Assembly (NCBI GenBank): GCA_002368175.1
Contig: AP018172.1
Location: 6,327,001-6,391,000, forward strand
Source of the DNA: Calothrix sp. NIES-2098
Lineage (GTDB): Bacteria; Cyanobacteriota; Cyanobacteriia; Cyanobacteriales; Nostocaceae
Length of the DNA: 64,000 bases
Direction: 5' to 3'
This document shows, one piece after another, positions 9,043-17,559 of this stretch (position 1 is the first letter of the stretch; each line of letters begins with the position of its first letter). The notes under the pieces are model-generated. The model was given only the letters and a program-made list of their open reading frames with translations, searched no databases and was not told the origin of the DNA. Position numbers and translations under genes: made by a program.

Positions 9043-9203
9043 AACCTCTACCCCTACCAGAAGAACCAACTAAAGAATTGACTAACGCAGCAATTAACGC
9101 TTTTAGTAACGATGATTCGGTAGCTGCTGCTAAGAAAGCTGTCACACCCAATATCTTACAAAAGCTGCGGAACTTTATTATCGGCAAAACAGCAAATGGC
9201 TGA
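9043..9203 (+). pseudogene. 3' remnant of a gene truncated by the IS element
   Basis: The open frame entering from the IS right end encodes about 53 residues beginning 'EPLPLPEEPTKELTNAAI' and ending 'IIGKTANG'. It stops at 9203, and its last 8 bp overlap the start of the next gene (ATGGCTGA). That coupling implies it was once the end of a longer co-translated gene whose 5' part was removed or separated by the insertion. A TTG inside the inverted repeat (9021) could restart translation. I do not recognise the family. No matching 5' half is visible left of the element. Confidence 0.55.
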
Positions 9204-10611
9204 CACTATTATTTATCCTAGTATTGATTTGTTCCTTTATGACATCAGAGAAGGTTTAGGGGAAGATGAGCAAAAAATTATTAGGAATTGCCTAGATTTT
9301 GCACGCAAAGTATATGGCGGTATAGATGCAACTAGCTTGCAAGAAAAGCATAGAGAATTTCTCAAGTATAAAGATAGTCGAGCAGATGTAGTTGAGTTAC
9401 TGGGAAAAGCCAGAACTAGAAATTTTAAAGAATTTTCCACAGCGTTAGATGGTTATTACTATCCTTTGCAACTAGATGATACCTACGGATTGCAAGTTAA
9501 CTTTTCTGGCAAATTAGATGCTAATGGTAAGCCAAATGATACTGCACAAGATATCGACAGCGAACCGTTTAACAAACTCAAACAAGAAATTACTAATCGC
9601 CTATCTCAACAAACAGGTACAATTGGTCAAACTTGGTTGCTTTGGGGCAAGCTAACAAGTACTAAAACCAATGCGGAAATAGAGGATATAGCCAAAAAAT
9701 GCTACACTCAAGTTGTTAGCAATTACACTTGGCAGCGAGATTTTATTGGTAAGGGGAAGCTAGCAGAGGGAACAATTTTTGAGTTGTGGTATTGTCCCCA
9801 AAATGTAGCGGGTGAAGGTAAAGAATTCTGGGATAAATTTAGAGAATCAAGCCATCATCTCTTAATCTGGTTGTTTCCCGAACATATTACGCCAGATGAA
9901 ATGAGAGAAAAGGTAAGAAATATTTATTACGATTTTATGCGGTTATGGCAATATCGCCATAAGGTAGTTTGGTCGTATTATCAAAGTCGCTATCAAAAAC
10001 ATATCCTCAAAAGAGAATATGTAGAAATTCAACCATCTATTAGACAGACAACTGAATTACCAAGGCGGCTGCAAACTAACAGCTTAAAATTAAACCAGTT
10101 ACAAAATACTCTCACAACTAACTTAATTAACCTGTCAGACTATTCTGTTGCTTTAAATTATCTCGAAAATCAAAGCCGCACAATTGAATTAAACCTCACA
10201 AATTATCGCTATCGTTTAGCTGATATCGAGGCGAAATATCCAGGTAGTGACTTAGAATTTCTCAAGAAATTCAGTAAGGACGAAGTTTATGCACCAAAAT
10301 ATCAAAGCCAAATAAAAGCAGATTTAGCCAACCTTAGTCCTGGCTTAACTATGTTGCAAAACCTCAACAGCACCATCCAGGGGATAATTGACCTAGAGCA
10401 AACCAAAAGCGATCGCACTCTCAACACTACAATAGCGATCGCAGGTATCGGGTTAGCAACTAGTCAAATCGCCTCTGCTGTTATCCTGGCAGAAATCCCG
10501 AAAAACAAAAACCCTCTTGCTTACCAAATCGAAGTCTTTAGTCTCAGTTTGGCAATAGGCTTGATTTTTGCCGTGCTAACATATATAGTTCTTCGCATCT
10601 TTCGCCGCTAA
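9196..10611 (+). CDS. Hypothetical coiled-coil protein with two C-terminal membrane helices
   Basis: This 471-residue protein is of unrecognised family. Residues 1-270 are soluble and aromatic-rich. Residues about 280-400 look like an extended coiled coil ('RLQTNSLKLNQLQNTLTTNL', then 'YLENQSRTIELNLTNYRYRL'). Two hydrophobic helices lie near 410-432 and 443-467, and the chain ends in the basic tail 'RIFRR'. The layout loosely recalls CorA-type or membrane-executor proteins, but no GMN motif is seen. It overlaps the truncated frame by 8 bp and lies in the same direction as the TPR-CHAT gene, so it may have been part of the same conflict locus before the IS entered. Function is unknown. Confidence 0.8.
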   Translation: MADTIIYPSIDLFLYDIREGLGEDEQKIIRNCLDFARKVYGGIDATSLQEKHREFLKYKDSRADVVELLGKARTRNFKEFSTALDGYYYPLQLDDTYGLQVNFSGKLDANGKPNDTAQDIDSEPFNKLKQEITNRLSQQTGTIGQTWLLWGKLTSTKTNAEIEDIAKKCYTQVVSNYTWQRDFIGKGKLAEGTIFELWYCPQNVAGEGKEFWDKFRESSHHLLIWLFPEHITPDEMREKVRNIYYDFMRLWQYRHKVVWSYYQSRYQKHILKREYVEIQPSIRQTTELPRRLQTNSLKLNQLQNTLTTNLINLSDYSVALNYLENQSRTIELNLTNYRYRLADIEAKYPGSDLEFLKKFSKDEVYAPKYQSQIKADLANLSPGLTMLQNLNSTIQGIIDLEQTKSDRTLNTTIAIAGIGLATSQIASAVILAEIPKNKNPLAYQIEVFSLSLAIGLIFAVLTYIVLRIFRR

Positions 10612-10643
10612 ATTACTGAATGTACCAACGCGGTTCGTTTACC

Positions 10644-11546
10644 ATGTCCCAACGCACAATCCAAAGCATATACACTGATGGCGCTTGTACGGGAAATCCT
10701 GGCCCTGGGGGTTGGGGTGTTGTCGTCTACTTTAGTGATGGCTCAGTTCACGAAATAGGCGGTGCATCTTCCCACACCACCAACAATAAAATGGAAATGC
10801 AAGCAGCGATCGCTGCTTTGCAATTTCTGCAAACTTCTGGACAAACTCAACCCATCACCCTTTATACCGATAGCGAATACCTAATCAACTCCGTTACCAA
10901 GTGGATCAAAGGTTGGAAAAAGAAAGGCTGGAAAAAAGCTGATGGTAAACCCGTGCAAAACCAAGACCTTTTAGAAACTTTGGACGAACTTAATAGCCAT
11001 ACAGTAAAGTGGGAGTATGTGCGGGGTCATTCTGGTAATGTAGGTAACGAGCGCTGCGATGTAATTGCTCGTACTTTTGCTAGTGGCAAAGTTCCATCTC
11101 TAAAGCAATCTTCCCTGACAGATGCTCATCAATCTTTACCACAATTTAATCAATCAAATGTAGCAGAAGTAACTGAATATCCGGCAACCTCTACAATAAT
11201 TGACACAAATACACAAAAAATCAGTATTGCATCACATCTAAATACTATGGAGCCAACTATTACAAACTCTGCTACCTCAACTGATAATAAGCCACCGGAA
11301 ATGAGAGTGGCACAACTACGCGGTTTAGTCGAGACTCTACGTATTGCTGACGAAATCGCCACCAAAGGCTACTTAATCACTAGTTCGGAACTCGCCGACC
11401 TCATGGATGTTCACGCTAGCGCCGTCACCAGTCGCGGCGACCAATGGCGCTGGCGCAACTGGATTGTCTCGCGAGTACGACGCGAAGGTAATCAAATTCT
11501 CTGGGAACTGGAACGAGGCGATCGCGTTGGAGGGGAGGACGAGTAA
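10644..11546 (+). CDS. rnhA: Ribonuclease HI with C-terminal extension
   Basis: RNase HI cleaves the RNA strand of RNA-DNA hybrids. The catalytic domain (about residues 1-150) shows 'YTDGACTGNPGPGGWG', 'NNKMEMQAAIAAL', 'LYTDSEYLI' and the 'VRGHSGNVGNERCD' region, covering the D-E-D-D active site. An ATG at 10620 would add eight residues; 10644 fits the usual family start 'MSQRTIQSIYTDG'. After a Ser/Thr-rich linker there is an extra domain of about 85 residues ('RGLVETLRIADEIATKGY', 'ELADLMDVHASAV', 'WRWRNWIVSRVRREG') with a helix-turn-helix look. The protein is therefore about twice the E. coli length. The extension probably binds nucleic acid, which is inferred. Confidence 0.92.
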   Translation: MSQRTIQSIYTDGACTGNPGPGGWGVVVYFSDGSVHEIGGASSHTTNNKMEMQAAIAALQFLQTSGQTQPITLYTDSEYLINSVTKWIKGWKKKGWKKADGKPVQNQDLLETLDELNSHTVKWEYVRGHSGNVGNERCDVIARTFASGKVPSLKQSSLTDAHQSLPQFNQSNVAEVTEYPATSTIIDTNTQKISIASHLNTMEPTITNSATSTDNKPPEMRVAQLRGLVETLRIADEIATKGYLITSSELADLMDVHASAVTSRGDQWRWRNWIVSRVRREGNQILWELERGDRVGGEDE

Positions 11547-11658
11547 TTGGGCTGACGCGACGCGGGAGGGAGTGTGGGGAGAGAGGGGAGTGTGGGAAGT
11601 GTGGGGAGACAAATAACTATTGACCTTTGACTCTTGCCCAATACCCAATGCCCAATGA

Positions 11659-12840
11659 CTATTGACTATACTTTCTCCCCCGCCATTCCTGTGGAGTACG
11701 GAAAGCAGATAGGAAAATTCGCAATACAGCTAGAGGATCGGCTAGAGGTGAAAGCCAGAACAACCACCCACCTTTAGCAGTTGTGCGGTCATAAGAAGGT
11801 GCGATCGCTAAGAGCATGGCAAAACGAATTACCAGTAAAAATGCGTTTAACCCTAACAAAAGTTGCAGGGGAAGCGGGGCAGGGGCAAGCTGAGGCGCAA
11901 ATAATAAATAACCCAGTACAATTGGCAGGGGTAGACCTTGCACGGCTGAGAGTAGCCATAAATCCCCCCAAATCTGAGCGCGCGGAGATGCATCTTTCAG
12001 GTCGAGGCTGCGTCCCCATTCTTTCCATGTCTCTATGGCTCCCTCATACATCCGTACCTTTAGCACCTTCGCCCCATCTAAAAAGCCTACCTTAAACCCT
12101 TGCGCTGCAATATACCGGGCTAAGGTGACATCATCACAAAAAGAACTACTGGCACTGGTATAACCATTCACAGCAGCTAAAACTGAACGACGGCATAAAA
12201 AGCACTGCCCATTAGCCATGACTCTTTCTGGCTGTTCTGTATTCACGCCCGCCGGATCGAATCGGTAAAGCAGAGTCATTAACAATGCTGGTTGTAGCCA
12301 ACATTCGCCTGGATATTTGAGAATAAACTGCGGTGACAGTGATACCAAGTCATAACCTGCGGCTGCGGCTGTCTGCACCAAACTAGCCACCAAACCAGGA
12401 TGAGGTATGGTATCGGCATCCATTCCTAAAAACCATTGGCTATCTGTAGCAGTCTGCAAAAAACCATTATGTAAAGCCCAAGGACGACCTACCCAACCTG
12501 ATGGTAAAGGATCATCTGTAAATAAGCGAAACCGAGGATCTTGTTTTTGGGCTGCTTTGACTAATTCAGGCGTGCCATCCTGAGAGCGACTATCTACAAC
12601 TATCGCTTCTCGAAGTTCGTAACTTTGCTGACTCAAGCCTGTTAAAAGTGGGCTAATCCGCAAAGCTTCATTGAGTGTTGGCACCACAACGCTGACACTA
12701 CCTAAAATATCTGGCGTTGGTTGTTGAGGTTTAATCGGCGGATGGCGTCTTGGCCCCTTTACCAAGCGTGAAAGTAAAATCGCTGTTGCGGGTAATTGAA
12801 GTATTAGTAGTAAAACCGATAGCGTGCTAACTGATATCAA
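11659..12840 (-). CDS. cruG: Carotenoid 2'-O-glycosyltransferase CruG (GT2 family)
   Basis: A 393-residue family 2 glycosyltransferase. An N-terminal membrane segment is followed by the GT-A core: 'SVVVPTLNEALRI', then 'DSRSQDGTPELV', then 'WFLGMDADTIPHPGL' (the DXD-type site). C-terminal hydrophobic helices lie at about residues 310-370. It lies 193 bp downstream of cruF on the same strand, the arrangement known for the myxoxanthophyll genes, where CruG adds the sugar to the 2'-hydroxyl. The call combines the GT2 motifs, membrane topology and the cruF neighbour; GT2 sequence alone would not fix the substrate. Confidence 0.82.
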   Translation of the reverse strand: MISVSTLSVLLLILQLPATAILLSRLVKGPRRHPPIKPQQPTPDILGSVSVVVPTLNEALRISPLLTGLSQQSYELREAIVVDSRSQDGTPELVKAAQKQDPRFRLFTDDPLPSGWVGRPWALHNGFLQTATDSQWFLGMDADTIPHPGLVASLVQTAAAAGYDLVSLSPQFILKYPGECWLQPALLMTLLYRFDPAGVNTEQPERVMANGQCFLCRRSVLAAVNGYTSASSSFCDDVTLARYIAAQGFKVGFLDGAKVLKVRMYEGAIETWKEWGRSLDLKDASPRAQIWGDLWLLSAVQGLPLPIVLGYLLFAPQLAPAPLPLQLLLGLNAFLLVIRFAMLLAIAPSYDRTTAKGGWLFWLSPLADPLAVLRIFLSAFRTPQEWRGRKYSQ

Positions 12841-13033
12841 AGCATCATCCAGTGTAAAAATATTTTGTTATTAAATTGAGGATGGGGCATGGGGCAAACA
12901 AGGAGTGTGGGAAGTGTGGGAGGATGGGGAAGATGGGGGGGAAGCTCAGAAAGTGGTTCGTTTCTCTCTTCTGTTCTCTCTGCCCAAACTCCCCCGTCTC
13001 CCTTGTCCCCCGCATCCCTTATTCCCCAGTCCG

Positions 13034-13936
13034 TTACTTCAAAGCAACCTTGACCTTTGCTACGGAAATTTCCTGAGTTGCTTCCATAGCTACAGCTTGT
13101 CCATTTGTACCTTGCCACCAAAGTGCTACAGCCGGAGCTACACCTAGCACCAAACCTAGCAATACGGGGATGGAGAAGCCTGCGGCTAAACTCATCACAG
13201 TAGCGAAGCCAAAGTTGCTTAAATAAACTACTAAAGGTACATTGAGTTGCGATCGCTCTAATTTGATGGGGTTATTTCTCCACAGCAATGCTGCCACTGT
13301 CATAAAGACAGATCCAGTACCCATCCAGCCAGCAAAGTTTTGGTAAGGCATTCCAAAGAACGGGCCTGGTTGTTGCCAATACCAGAAGGGAAGGGAGGTT
13401 TGGCTCATTGCTGGATCGAGCACAAAATCCCAAGAAGTTAATAATAAAGCACCTAAGGCGATCGCACCGACATGACGTAACAAGCTGGGTTTTTTATCGA
13501 CTTCTAAACCCACACGCGCCAACAGGTAAGAAACGCATCCTACATAAAACCAGGACAAGGGAATTGTGAACGGAACTAAACCTGCAATCTTATAGCCCAG
13601 TCCACTTAAGTAACTGTAGTGACCAAACGGAAAGCCAGTGCTGGTTCCCGATAATTCACTTCCTAAGGAAATAAATACTGATGGCAGCATAAACGCCAAA
13701 GCGCGACCCAATCCCAAAGTCCGGTAGGCATACAAAAATACAGCCACCGCACCCAAAATCATATAAACCACACCGCCTCCTGCCATACTCCACTGCATAG
13801 CGGTCTGTCCAACCTCGGTTAGGTTCATAATGATTTCAGCATTCGGTACGACTAGTAGTATGCCTACAAGTCCAAACACCATCGACACGATATGACCAAT
13901 CAGGCATACGCGCTCAACAATAACAAGTTGTCTCAT
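13034..13936 (-). CDS. cruF: Carotenoid 1',2'-hydratase CruF
   Basis: A 300-residue polytopic membrane protein of the CruF/DUF422 family. It has about seven hydrophobic helices and the family-like motifs 'GTSTGFPFGHYSYL', 'PLSWFYVGCVSYLLAR' and 'TSWDFVLDPAMSQ', whose conserved His and Asp residues are thought to be catalytic. It hydrates the psi end of gamma-carotene-type intermediates on the way to myxol glycosides (myxoxanthophyll). It is followed by cruG. The start at 13936 begins 'MRQLVIVERVCLIGHIV', and upstream is a 395-bp gap that must hold the promoter. Confidence 0.87.
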   Translation of the reverse strand: MRQLVIVERVCLIGHIVSMVFGLVGILLVVPNAEIIMNLTEVGQTAMQWSMAGGGVVYMILGAVAVFLYAYRTLGLGRALAFMLPSVFISLGSELSGTSTGFPFGHYSYLSGLGYKIAGLVPFTIPLSWFYVGCVSYLLARVGLEVDKKPSLLRHVGAIALGALLLTSWDFVLDPAMSQTSLPFWYWQQPGPFFGMPYQNFAGWMGTGSVFMTVAALLWRNNPIKLERSQLNVPLVVYLSNFGFATVMSLAAGFSIPVLLGLVLGVAPAVALWWQGTNGQAVAMEATQEISVAKVKVALK

Positions 13937-14331
13937 GATAATTCCTTAACAAGATGTGACACGCGGCTACTCGGCTGCTAACAGTTTACAAATGTTTAAG
14001 AAAAAATTTAACTGATTTGTCTGCGAATTTTCTGTAAACTTGTTTCGCTATTTTGACAAGAGCATAATCAACGATTGCTAGAAGCCAGAAAATATAAGAT
14101 GATAAAGTTATAGTCTACGGCATTAGATTAAAAATCTATACCACTGACTTAATCTTTCCTTGACTCTGCGAGCAGTTCCGATCGATAGCTTAAGACAGTT
14201 CAGTCCTACCTCAAGGATTGGATTGAGGGGAAATATCCATGAGAAAATACGCCAACTCTCTGAAATAAAGCCTAAAATTACCCCAAGTCGTTGTGAAACA
14301 AAGGCTTGACTCGCTACTAAAAATTTAACCC
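13937..14331. other. Intergenic region between cruF and a membrane protein gene
   Basis: This 395-bp AT-rich gap separates divergent genes, so it should hold both promoters. I see no convincing ORF, strong palindrome or RNA gene in it. Confidence 0.5.
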
Positions 14332-14778
14332 ATGTCGATTGTGCAACGAGTTCCTTGGGTTTCCCTTACACTTTTACTACTTAGCTACAGTACCTTAGGC
14401 TGGGTCATAGCCGAGACCAAAGCCTCTGTGTTTATCTGGACAGTAACCGTACTTGCTATTGTGCTGTTTGTAGGAAGTTTAACTGTCCCGTGGACTAGAG
14501 TGGCAGATGTTTCCAGTATCGTTTTTAAATCAAGCACCAGGACTTTCTTTTTCGCAGTTTTCGCTGCATTCTTGTTCTTTATCATGCTTGCCTGGTTTCG
14601 GATGTTTCTTGACACCTTGCTAATTGTGGCTGCGGCTATCTTGGCGAGAATAGACTTTCAAACAGCTGGGTTTAAGGAATGGCCAGCTTTTTGGATGACA
14701 TCTATCCTTTCATTAGCAGGTTTAGCCTTGGGCGCAGGGCTGCAATTAGCATTATTTCACCACTTGTTTATCCGTTAA
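14332..14778 (+). CDS. Hypothetical four-helix membrane protein
   Basis: This 148-residue protein has four clear hydrophobic segments (about residues 8-28, 30-52, 68-98 and 118-144) and few charged residues. I do not recognise the family. It is a monocistronic plus-strand gene, and a hairpin followed by a short T run (14831-14856) lies 52 bp after its stop codon as a likely terminator. A cyanobacteria-specific membrane protein is the best that can be said. Confidence 0.78.
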   Translation: MSIVQRVPWVSLTLLLLSYSTLGWVIAETKASVFIWTVTVLAIVLFVGSLTVPWTRVADVSSIVFKSSTRTFFFAVFAAFLFFIMLAWFRMFLDTLLIVAAAILARIDFQTAGFKEWPAFWMTSILSLAGLALGAGLQLALFHHLFIR

Positions 14779-14830
14779 GCTGAGGATTTTTCGGCATTAC
14801 AATCCTGACTGTAAGTGTAAATTTTTTAGG

Positions 14831-14856
14831 GTAGGCATTGCCTACCCTATTTTTCT
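14831..14856 (+). terminator. Hairpin with T-run between convergent genes
   Basis: AGGGTAGGCA is followed almost at once by its complement TGCCTACCCT, then ATTTTT. It sits between the convergent 14332 gene and rpmA and fits an intrinsic terminator for the former. It also belongs to the family of short GGTGGGCA-type palindromes dispersed in this window. Confidence 0.65.
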
Positions 14857-15133
14857 AGCTAGCAGCAGATTCAGCAGCAGCTGGTGCGTAAACGCTAACT
14901 TTTTTACGGGTTTTGCCTTTTCTTTCAAAAGTTACAATGCCATCGATTAAGGCGAATAAAGTGTCATCACTACCAATGCCAACATTGTTACCTGGGTGAA
15001 ATTTCGTACCGCGCTGACGCACGAGAATGTTTCCCGCCCGGACAACTTGACCGCCGTAGCGTTTTACACCTAAGCGTTGAGCATTAGAGTCACGACCGTT
15101 GCGTGTACTACCTGTTCCTTTCTTATGAGCCAT
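14855..15133 (-). CDS. rpmA: 50S ribosomal protein L27
   Basis: A 92-residue bacterial L27. The start 'MAHKKGTGSTRNGRDSNA' and 'RLGVKRYGGQVVRAGNIL' are diagnostic, as is 'RQRGTKFHPGNNVGIG'. It binds 23S rRNA near the peptidyl-transferase centre. It follows rplU by 30 bp, the normal rplU-rpmA operon. It lacks the cleaved N-terminal extension seen in Firmicutes L27. The Ala/Ser-rich tail is a common cyanobacterial variation. Confidence 0.98.
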   Translation of the reverse strand: MAHKKGTGSTRNGRDSNAQRLGVKRYGGQVVRAGNILVRQRGTKFHPGNNVGIGSDDTLFALIDGIVTFERKGKTRKKVSVYAPAAAESAAS

Positions 15134-15163
15134 AATTTCCTTTTGTCAGCTAACTTTTATTAA

Positions 15164-15547
15164 TTATTCAGCAGCAGTTTCTTCCGAGGAAGCCTCAGCG
15201 GTTGTTGCTGCTTCCGTTACTAATGCAGCACCATTGAGGTTAATCGAGTTAATCATCAGTCTAGTGATTTCCTGGCGATGTCCGCGCTTTTTGCGGGTTT
15301 TCTTTTTCGGCTTCATTTTGTAGACCAGGACTTTACGACCTCTGAGGTGTCGTAGCACAGTCCCTTCTACAGTCGCCCCTTCCACTAGTGGCTGTCCAAT
15401 GTTAACTTCGCCATCGTGCTGGATGAGTAATACCTTGTCTATTGTAACTTTCTCATCTGGTTGGGCAGTCAGTAGCTCAATATCGTAAAAGCGACCAGCC
15501 TCAACTTTTAGTTGTTTGCCGCCAGTTTCAATAATTGCGTAAGTCAT
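15164..15547 (-). CDS. rplU: 50S ribosomal protein L21
   Basis: A 127-residue L21 with the family start 'MTYAIIETGGKQLKVEAG' and the basic 'YKMKPKKKTRKKRGHRQ' segment that contacts 23S rRNA. The C-terminus has an acidic, Ala/Glu-rich tail of about 20 residues. It is first in the rplU-rpmA operon. A promoter and leader must lie in the 484-bp gap upstream (15548-16031), where I find no confident ribosomal leader structure. Confidence 0.98.
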   Translation of the reverse strand: MTYAIIETGGKQLKVEAGRFYDIELLTAQPDEKVTIDKVLLIQHDGEVNIGQPLVEGATVEGTVLRHLRGRKVLVYKMKPKKKTRKKRGHRQEITRLMINSINLNGAALVTEAATTAEASSEETAAE

Positions 15548-16031
15548 GGAATTGTCCTTGAGGTTGCCGTACAGGTAGCTGGTTTGCTTCTCGTGTAGAA
15601 AAGCGGTTTAGCACTTTTGCCAGCTTTTGCGGTATGTCTACCTGATCCGAGCAGGAATTAGACAGACAATCTAAAATCATATTTTACTAATTGCTATGGA
15701 GTCAATACATCTTTCCGATTTTTGAGTAAAAGCCTTGAGTGTAAAGCCATTTGAGCGATCGCCTGTAGGTTAGCAAAAAAATAATCGGATTTTTGCAAAA
15801 AATTTTGGGTTAATTGGCGAAATTGAGATTTGTGCTGGTGTAGTTAGATGAGACACAGAACAGCACCGAAAAGTCTGAGCAGCAGATCCCGTTGCTCAGA
15901 TTTTCTCTATTGTGCAATTAGTTGGTGTGCAATCAACAACAGAGAAGTTTTTTCCCAAAGGACGAAGAGGATTAAGACTCATAGCACTGCGATCGCGCAT
16001 AAGCTAGGATGGCTATATTTTAATTACTAAG
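15548..16031. other. Intergenic region between rplU and the nucleotidyltransferase gene
   Basis: A 484-bp AT-rich gap between divergent genes. A short frame at 15848-16030 has no coding-like composition or ribosome-binding site. Two HIP1-type sites are present (near 15756 and 15990). I see nothing else. Confidence 0.5.
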
Positions 16032-17123
16032 ATGAAAAGAATAGAAGTTGAACAAAGAACTATTTTGCTTGGTTTAGCAGGTAGTCACGGCTATGGCTTA
16101 AATCGTCCCGATTCTGACTTAGATTATCGGGGTGTGTTTATTGCACCTAAAAGGTATTATTTAGGATTTGATAGCATAGAACAAAAAGAAAATGGCTGGG
16201 ATGAGCCAGGAATTTTTCCTTTTTTAGATAACAATAAAGATACTGTTATCTACGAATTAAGAAAAATCCTGCATTTATTAGCTGGAGCTAATCCTAATGT
16301 TTTAGAATTGCTGTGGTTACAAAATTATCCCGTGCTAACTCCTGTTGGGCAGCATTTAATAAACCACAAAAGGTTATTTTTAACTAAGAAGGTAAAACAT
16401 ACTTACTCTGGTTATGCTTTTGCCCAAATTAAAAAGATGGAAACTCATCGTAAGTGGTTATTAAATCCACCGCAAAAGAAACCACTACCATCTGATTTTG
16501 GCATAGAAGACGAATTACCGCTAATTAAAGATGAGCTAAATGCTTTTCTGGAATATCTTTATCTCTTAATTCGAGGACGAATTGAATTTTTAGAAGAAGC
16601 TGAACAATTATATCAATTGCTGACAGCAGAAATTGATTTCAAAGGTGTACTAAAACAGTACACTTTACCAGACGAAACGCTGGAATATACACAAAAGCTA
16701 ACTAATAGCCGTAAAGACTTTATTCGCCTGCTTCAGAAAAGTCAAAATTACCAAGTAGCTTTAAGAGAATGGAAAGCTTACTTATCATGGCAGGAAAATC
16801 GCAATCCAGCTAGGGCAGAAATGGAGAAAAAGTCTGGTTTTGACTTGAAGCATGGGATGCACTGCATTCGACTATTACGCAGCGGACTGGAAATTTTGCA
16901 ACAAGGAGCAATTACAGTTGATAGAAGAATAGCTGGTGATGCAGAGGATTTAAAAGCTATTCTTCACGGTGCATATTCTTATGAACAGGTGATGAAAATG
17001 GCAGAGGAATTAGTTGCCAAAATGGAAACTGCTTACGAACAATCAACCCTCCCCCACAAACCCGACTTAGAGCAAATTAATGATTTGTCGATGGAACTAG
17101 TGGAGATGCAAGGATGGAGTTAA
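16032..17123 (+). CDS. Nucleotidyltransferase-domain protein (Pol beta superfamily)
   Basis: This 363-residue protein has an N-terminal minimal nucleotidyltransferase domain: 'GLAGSHGYGLNRPDSDLDYRG' contains the G-S and D-x-D active-site pattern, and the domain extends to about residue 110. A helical C-terminal region follows with 'HGMHCIRLLRSGLEILQQG' (about residues 275-300). Such proteins may transfer nucleotides to proteins, tRNA or antibiotics, and some work with HEPN partners; no partner gene is adjacent here. The gene is monocistronic. Start at ATG 16032. The target is unknown. Confidence 0.88.
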   Translation: MKRIEVEQRTILLGLAGSHGYGLNRPDSDLDYRGVFIAPKRYYLGFDSIEQKENGWDEPGIFPFLDNNKDTVIYELRKILHLLAGANPNVLELLWLQNYPVLTPVGQHLINHKRLFLTKKVKHTYSGYAFAQIKKMETHRKWLLNPPQKKPLPSDFGIEDELPLIKDELNAFLEYLYLLIRGRIEFLEEAEQLYQLLTAEIDFKGVLKQYTLPDETLEYTQKLTNSRKDFIRLLQKSQNYQVALREWKAYLSWQENRNPARAEMEKKSGFDLKHGMHCIRLLRSGLEILQQGAITVDRRIAGDAEDLKAILHGAYSYEQVMKMAEELVAKMETAYEQSTLPHKPDLEQINDLSMELVEMQGWS

Positions 17124-17166
17124 GAATTCAAAATTAATAACCCTTGACTTTGGATTCTTGACCAAA

Positions 17167-17463
17167 TTAAAGAGTTTGCAACAAATCAGCAAAACCATAA
17201 AGGCTAATAAAGAGTAATATCAATGCTGTGAGTTGGGTAATTCGGGTTTGAGGAGAGGGAGCGATCGCTTCTCTCACTAAAATGGAAATAGATGCTCCCA
17301 CTACTAAGCTCAAACCCAGTATCATATATGGTCTATCTGGTGACAGGGTAGCAATTCCTAGCATGGCGATCGCTACCGTTAACATTAATAACTCTACAAA
17401 CCTAGGTGGGTTGTATTGGCTAGATAAAATAAAGCTATTTAACCAAAAATGCCAAAATCTCAT
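17167..17463 (-). CDS. Small hypothetical membrane protein
   Basis: A 98-residue protein with three hydrophobic stretches (about residues 24-40, 45-63 and 76-95). It lies 96 bp downstream of chlI on the same strand. The family is not recognised. Its composition and unbroken frame support a real gene; the start codon (17463) is preceded by TTAACTCAACACTTGC without an obvious ribosome-binding site. Confidence 0.62.
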   Translation of the reverse strand: MRFWHFWLNSFILSSQYNPPRFVELLMLTVAIAMLGIATLSPDRPYMILGLSLVVGASISILVREAIAPSPQTRITQLTALILLFISLYGFADLLQTL

Positions 17464-17559
17464 AGCAAGTGTTGAGTTAAAAGTGCTGAGTTAAGAGTGA
17501 GAAGTGAGGAGTTATGAAGCTAGTTTGATACGAAATTCATAACTCATAACTAAAAATGC

